A model generated the notes under the pieces. The model was not told the DNA's origin and did not search any database. It worked only from the letters and a program-made list of their open reading frames with translations. Position numbers and translations under genes: made by a program. A stretch of 64,000 nucleotides of DNA, taken from positions 1 to 64,000 of the forward strand of contig JAUQWO010000076.1 of assembly GCA_030835135.1 (NCBI GenBank), written 5' to 3'. Numbering within the stretch: position 1 is the stretch's first letter; the number at the start of each line of letters is the position of its first letter. Shown here piece by piece: positions 60,781 to 64,000 of the stretch. This DNA is from Bacteroidota bacterium. Its GTDB lineage: Bacteria; Bacteroidota; Ignavibacteria; UBA10030; UBA6906.

Positions 60781-62598
60781 ATGGCAGTTGCGGTGGAATT
60801 CCGTACGATCCCTGAGTTGTTCCAGAGGCTGACTGCGAAGTTTGCCAGTGAAACGCGCCCCGTCGTGCGGTACAAATCCGAGGGCTCGTACAAAGGGATC
60901 ACTTACAGCGATCTGCATTCACGTGTGGAGACGTTCGCGCATGGACTGGCGGCGCTCGGGATCGAGCGCGGCGACCGCGTTGCGATCGTGTCCGAGAACC
61001 GTCCGGAATGGATCATCGCCGATCAGGCGATCGTCGCCCTCGGGGCCGTGGATGTTCCGCTCTATCCCACGATGACCTCCAAGCAGATCGAGTTCATCTT
61101 CAACGACGCCGGCGTGAAGCTCGCCATCGTCTCCAACCAGTTCCAGTTGAACAAGGTGATGCGCGCGCTGCCGGAGATCACCACCCTCGAGAAGGTCGTC
61201 CTGATCGTCGAGAAGGGGCCCATCCCCGAACCGGATACCGTCGGCTGGACCTTCGTCATGGAAGAAGGTGCCCGCTACCGGGCCGAGCATCCGGAGATGC
61301 TCGCAAAGAGCATCGCGAAGGTGAAGCCCGAGGATCTCCTGACCCTCATCTATACCTCGGGTACCACCGGCGTGCCGAAAGGCGTCATGCTCACGCATAA
61401 CAACCTCGTGAGCAATGTCATCAGCAGCGCCCAGGTGATCGATTTCGGTACGGCGGATACGATGCTGTCCTTCCTCCCGTTGAGTCATACCTTCGAACGC
61501 ATGGCCGGCTACTACACGGCATTGGCCTGCGGCGCCACGATCGCTTATGCAGAGAGCGTGGACACCGTGCGCGACAACATGCTGGAGGTGCATCCCACCA
61601 TCATCACGACGGTGCCCCGGCTCTTCGAACGTATCTACAGCAGGGTGATCAAGCAGGTGGATGCGGGCTCGCCCCTGAAGAAGAAGATCTTCTACTGGGG
61701 CATCGATGTCGGACACCGCTATGCCCGTGCCGTGCGCGCGGGTTCCGTGCCCCTGTTCCTGCGGCTCCAGCGGGCCATCGCGAACGCGCTGGTCTATGCT
61801 AAACTCCGCGAACGGACGGGCGGGAAGATGCGGTTCTTCGTATCCGGCGGAGCAGCGCTCGGCAGGGAGTTCGGTGAGTTCTTCGAGGCCGTCGGCCTCG
61901 CCATCATCGAAGGCTATGGCCTCACCGAGAGCTCGCCCGTCATATCGGTGAACCAGATCAACCGCTACAAATTCGGTACGGTCGGCCATCCCATCCCCGG
62001 CGTCGAGGTGAAGATCGCTGCGGACGGGGAGATCCTTGCCCGAGGCCCGAACATCATGAAGGGCTACTATAATAATGAGGAAGCGACCCGACAGGCGATC
62101 GACGAGGATGGGTGGCTGCACACCGGCGACATCGGCATGATCGATAGCGAAGGGTACATTCATATCACCGACCGGAAGAAACACCTCTTCGTGAGTTCGG
62201 GTGGGAAGAACATCGCCCCGCAACCGATCGAGAACCTCTTCCTCTCGAACAAGTACATCGAACAGTTCATGCTGATCGGTGACCGGCGCATGTTCCTGAC
62301 CGCCCTGATCGTGCCGGATTTCGACTCGCTGAAAGAGTACGCCGATGCCCGGAACATACCGTATACGTCCATTGCCGATCTGGTGAAGGACCCGGCGATC
62401 AACGAACTGATCGATACCGAGATCAATGATATTCAGAAAGACCTCGCCAATTACGAGCGCGTACGCCGGTTCACCCTCCTGGAGAAGCAATTCTCCATCG
62501 AGGAGGGGGAATTGACCCCCACCCAGAAGGTCCGCCGGAAGGTGATCGAGGAACGGTATGGCCATCTGATCGACAACATGTACGAAGGGATCAGCTAG
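60781..62598 (+). CDS. Long-chain acyl-CoA synthetase (AMP-forming)
   Basis: A 605-residue ANL-family enzyme. The nucleotide-binding motif is TLIYTSGTTGVPKGVMLTHNNL, then FLPLSHTFERMAGYYT, GYGLTESSPVISVN, DEDGWLHTGDIGMID, and the A8 hinge DRKKHLFVSSGGKNIAPQPIENLF. The insertion and the SHTFER/linker segments match long-chain fatty-acid-CoA ligases. It activates fatty acids for beta-oxidation or lipid synthesis. It stands alone between nrdJ (divergent) and the nuo operon. Confidence 0.92.
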   Translation: MAVAVEFRTIPELFQRLTAKFASETRPVVRYKSEGSYKGITYSDLHSRVETFAHGLAALGIERGDRVAIVSENRPEWIIADQAIVALGAVDVPLYPTMTSKQIEFIFNDAGVKLAIVSNQFQLNKVMRALPEITTLEKVVLIVEKGPIPEPDTVGWTFVMEEGARYRAEHPEMLAKSIAKVKPEDLLTLIYTSGTTGVPKGVMLTHNNLVSNVISSAQVIDFGTADTMLSFLPLSHTFERMAGYYTALACGATIAYAESVDTVRDNMLEVHPTIITTVPRLFERIYSRVIKQVDAGSPLKKKIFYWGIDVGHRYARAVRAGSVPLFLRLQRAIANALVYAKLRERTGGKMRFFVSGGAALGREFGEFFEAVGLAIIEGYGLTESSPVISVNQINRYKFGTVGHPIPGVEVKIAADGEILARGPNIMKGYYNNEEATRQAIDEDGWLHTGDIGMIDSEGYIHITDRKKHLFVSSGGKNIAPQPIENLFLSNKYIEQFMLIGDRRMFLTALIVPDFDSLKEYADARNIPYTSIADLVKDPAINELIDTEINDIQKDLANYERVRRFTLLEKQFSIEEGELTPTQKVRRKVIEERYGHLIDNMYEGIS

Positions 62599-62707
62599 GC
62601 GCGGTACCCGGCAGAACCTCCGTGGGCATGGAACTGGAACATCCGGGGGGATCGTTGTTACCGGTAGGGAGACGCCTCCCGGACGGAGCAATGGTCCCCC
62701 CGATTCG

Positions 62708-62736
62708 TTGACATTCGCGGCCATTTTCGGTACATT
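62708..62736 (+). promoter_or_regulatory. Promoter candidate for the nuo operon
   Basis: TTGACA (62708-62713), a 17-bp spacer and TACATT (62731-62736). The inferred start near 62743 would leave about 40 nt before nuoA. Confidence 0.68.
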
Positions 62737-62781
62737 TCGTACCTAAAGGCGTGTTTTCTCCCCGAACGCGTGGCTGGAACA

Positions 62782-63135
62782 ATGGAACAATACATCCCGA
62801 TAGCGATCATGATCCTCATCGGTGTCGTCGCCGGTGTCGTGTTCGCCAACATCAACAGGTTTCTTGGTCCGCACAAACCGACCGAAGAGAAGCTCTCGAC
62901 ATACGAGAGTGGCATGGAGCCGGTCCGCACGGCCCGCGAGCGCTTCTCGGTCAAGTTTTACCTCGTGGCCATGTTGTTCATCGTGTTCGACATCGAGATC
63001 GTCTTTCTCTACCCCTGGGCGGTCGTGTTCCGCCAGCTTGCCCCCGCAGGCATCATCGGGATGATCGTCTTCCTCGTGATCCTGGTGATCGGACTGATCT
63101 ATGAGTGGAGAAAGGGAGGGATGGACTGGCGATGA
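62782..63135 (+). CDS. nuoA: NADH-quinone oxidoreductase subunit A
   Basis: A 117-residue membrane protein with three hydrophobic spans (about residues 3-20, 58-80 and 88-108). The conserved loop YESGMEPVRTARERFSVKFYLVAMLFIVFDIEIVFLYPWAV contains the family glycine and acidic residues. NuoA is a core membrane subunit of respiratory complex I. ATG at 62782 or GTG at 62770 are possible; neither has a strong ribosome site. First gene of the operon. Confidence 0.93.
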   Translation: MEQYIPIAIMILIGVVAGVVFANINRFLGPHKPTEEKLSTYESGMEPVRTARERFSVKFYLVAMLFIVFDIEIVFLYPWAVVFRQLAPAGIIGMIVFLVILVIGLIYEWRKGGMDWR

Positions 63136-63165
63136 GGGAACGACAATTGAAGATGGAGGATCGTC

Positions 63166-63183
63166 CATTGTCGATAGACAATG
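63166..63183. repeat. Inverted repeat between nuoA and nuoB
   Basis: CATTGTC and GACAATG form a 7-bp stem around GATA in the 73-bp spacer. A related word, GACAATT, occurs at 63142-63148. The spacer is unusually long for adjacent nuo genes and is of the same short-word type as those at 6-41 and 583-619. Confidence 0.6.
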
Positions 63184-63208
63184 CGAGCGCTGAAGGGAAG
63201 GTGGAGCG

Positions 63209-63727
63209 ATGGGTATAGACAATCTGCAGGGTGACGGGTTCCTGACGACGACGCTGGACCAGGCGATCGCCTGGGCACGGAAGAATTCCCTCTGGCCGAT
63301 GCCGATGGGGATCTCCTGCTGCGCCATCGAGATGATGGCCACGGCTTCGCCACGGTTCGACATTTCCCGGTTCGGGTCCGAGGTGATGCGGTTCACCCCG
63401 CGCCAGTGCGACGTGATGATCGTCGCCGGCACAGTGACCTACAAGATGTCCACGGTGGTGCGCAAGATCTACGATCAGATGCCGGAACCGAAGTGGGTGA
63501 TCTCCATGGGCGCATGCGCCTCGTCCGGCGGCATGTTCCGTTCGTACTCCGTCGTGCAGGGGATCGACCAGTTCATCCCGGTCGATGTGTTCGTCGCGGG
63601 ATGTCCACCGCGTCCGGAAGCCCTGTTGCATGCGCTGATCGAACTGCAGAAGAAGGTACAGCGCGAACAGACGGGCGACAAGACCGCGCGCAACGAAAAG
63701 ATCTTCATCCCGGAATCCGTGTCATGA
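63209..63727 (+). CDS. nuoB: NADH-quinone oxidoreductase subunit B
   Basis: A 172-residue subunit that holds iron-sulfur cluster N2. Cysteine ligands lie in [11 protein letters not shown] (two adjacent cysteines), [12 protein letters not shown] and [29 protein letters not shown] is also conserved. N2 passes electrons to quinone at the interface with NuoD. GGTGGAG precedes the ATG. Its stop overlaps the nuoC start by 4 bp (ATGA). Confidence 0.96.
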   Translation: MGIDNLQGDGFLTTTLDQAIAWARKNSLWPMPMGISCCAIEMMATASPRFDISRFGSEVMRFTPRQCDVMIVAGTVTYKMSTVVRKIYDQMPEPKWVISMGACASSGGMFRSYSVVQGIDQFIPVDVFVAGCPPRPEALLHALIELQKKVQREQTGDKTARNEKIFIPESVS

Positions 63728-64000
63728 CCCAGGCCGTGCTCGACCGTCTCACGGAACTCTGTCCGGCCGCCATCGCCGGCACGTCCGAGTTCCGCGGTGA
63801 ACTCACGATCATCATCCACGCCCCGGCCCTGCTCACCGCGTGCCGGGCACTGCAGTCCGACCCGGCGCTCGCCATGGACATGGTGATCGATATCACGGCC
63901 GTGGACCGGTACCGGGCGGAGCAGCGGTTCGACGTGGTGTACCACCTCTACTCGCTGAAGCACAAACGCTACGTGCGTCTGCGCGTCCCCGTCGATGCGG
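63724..64000 (+). CDS. nuoC: NADH-quinone oxidoreductase subunit C, partial
   Basis: Only the first 92 residues are in the window. They include [39 protein letters not shown], which matches the NuoC 30-kDa domain (D-x-x-AVD, RF-x-VVYHL). It overlaps nuoB by 4 bp and is cut by the window end. The rest of complex I is expected downstream. Confidence 0.88.
   Translation, partial: MTQAVLDRLTELCPAAIAGTSEFRGELTIIIHAPALLTACRALQSDPALAMDMVIDITAVDRYRAEQRFDVVYHLYSLKHKRYVRLRVPVDA

Overview
The window reads as one GC-rich bacterial chromosome segment, very probably from the Chlorobiota/Ignavibacteria side of the Bacteroidota-Chlorobiota (FCB) group. The evidence is a secreted protein with a type IX secretion (T9SS) C-terminal domain, a PorV-like beta-barrel, a TonB-receptor-like protein with an N-terminal carboxypeptidase-regulatory-like domain, and RNA polymerase beta with the large insertion seen in that group. 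Unlike Bacteroidia and Flavobacteriia, almost every gene has a good Shine-Dalgarno sequence, GTG and TTG starts are common, and the promoter candidates look like ordinary sigma-70 sites (TTGaca-N17-TAnnTT). This places the organism outside the classical Bacteroidia. The exact lineage is inferred, not proven.

Bases 1-32404 are a nearly unbroken translation and transcription supercluster, all on the + strand. It runs tRNA-Gly, tRNA-Thr, rpmG, tRNA-Trp, secE, nusG, rplK, rplA, rplJ, rplL, rpoB, rpoC, then the str operon (rpsL, rpsG, fusA, tuf), the S10 operon (rpsJ to rpsQ), the spc operon (rplN to rpmJ, including secY, map, infA) and the alpha operon (rpsM, rpsK, rpsD, rpoA, rplQ), ending with the ribosome-assembly GTPase gene engB. 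RNA control elements sit between genes: a 23S-rRNA-like L1 operator before rplA, a structured leader before rplJ, a terminator/attenuator before rpoB, a promoter on the rpoC stop codon and a very strong hairpin between rpsJ and rplC. A tRNA gene with a GTG (His) anticodon but a Gln-like body lies inside the spc operon between rplR and rpsE.

Bases 32405-44125 hold a cell-surface cassette with its own promoter and a leader of about 345 nt: a TonB-receptor-like outer-membrane barrel, a 1149-residue secreted protein with a T9SS sorting domain, a PorV-like barrel, then a PIG-L-like protein that has lost its metal ligands and an NHL-repeat propeller. The first three genes look like a receptor, cargo and shuttle unit.

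Bases 44153-51205 carry ssb, a three-fold DnaA-box array (a replication-origin or DnaA-control candidate), carA, a SAM methyltransferase and, on the - strand, a 1507-residue Lhr-type helicase. Bases 51231-52475 (- strand) are an AhpC-AhpD peroxide-defence pair. Bases 52702-56284 encode a membrane-fusion protein and two MacB-type permeases with no ATPase beside them. They are followed by a 39-bp tandem repeat and two exported thioredoxin-fold proteins. Bases 57947-60322 (- strand) are a B12-dependent ribonucleotide reductase. An acyl-CoA synthetase and the start of the respiratory complex I operon (nuoA, nuoB, partial nuoC) close the window.
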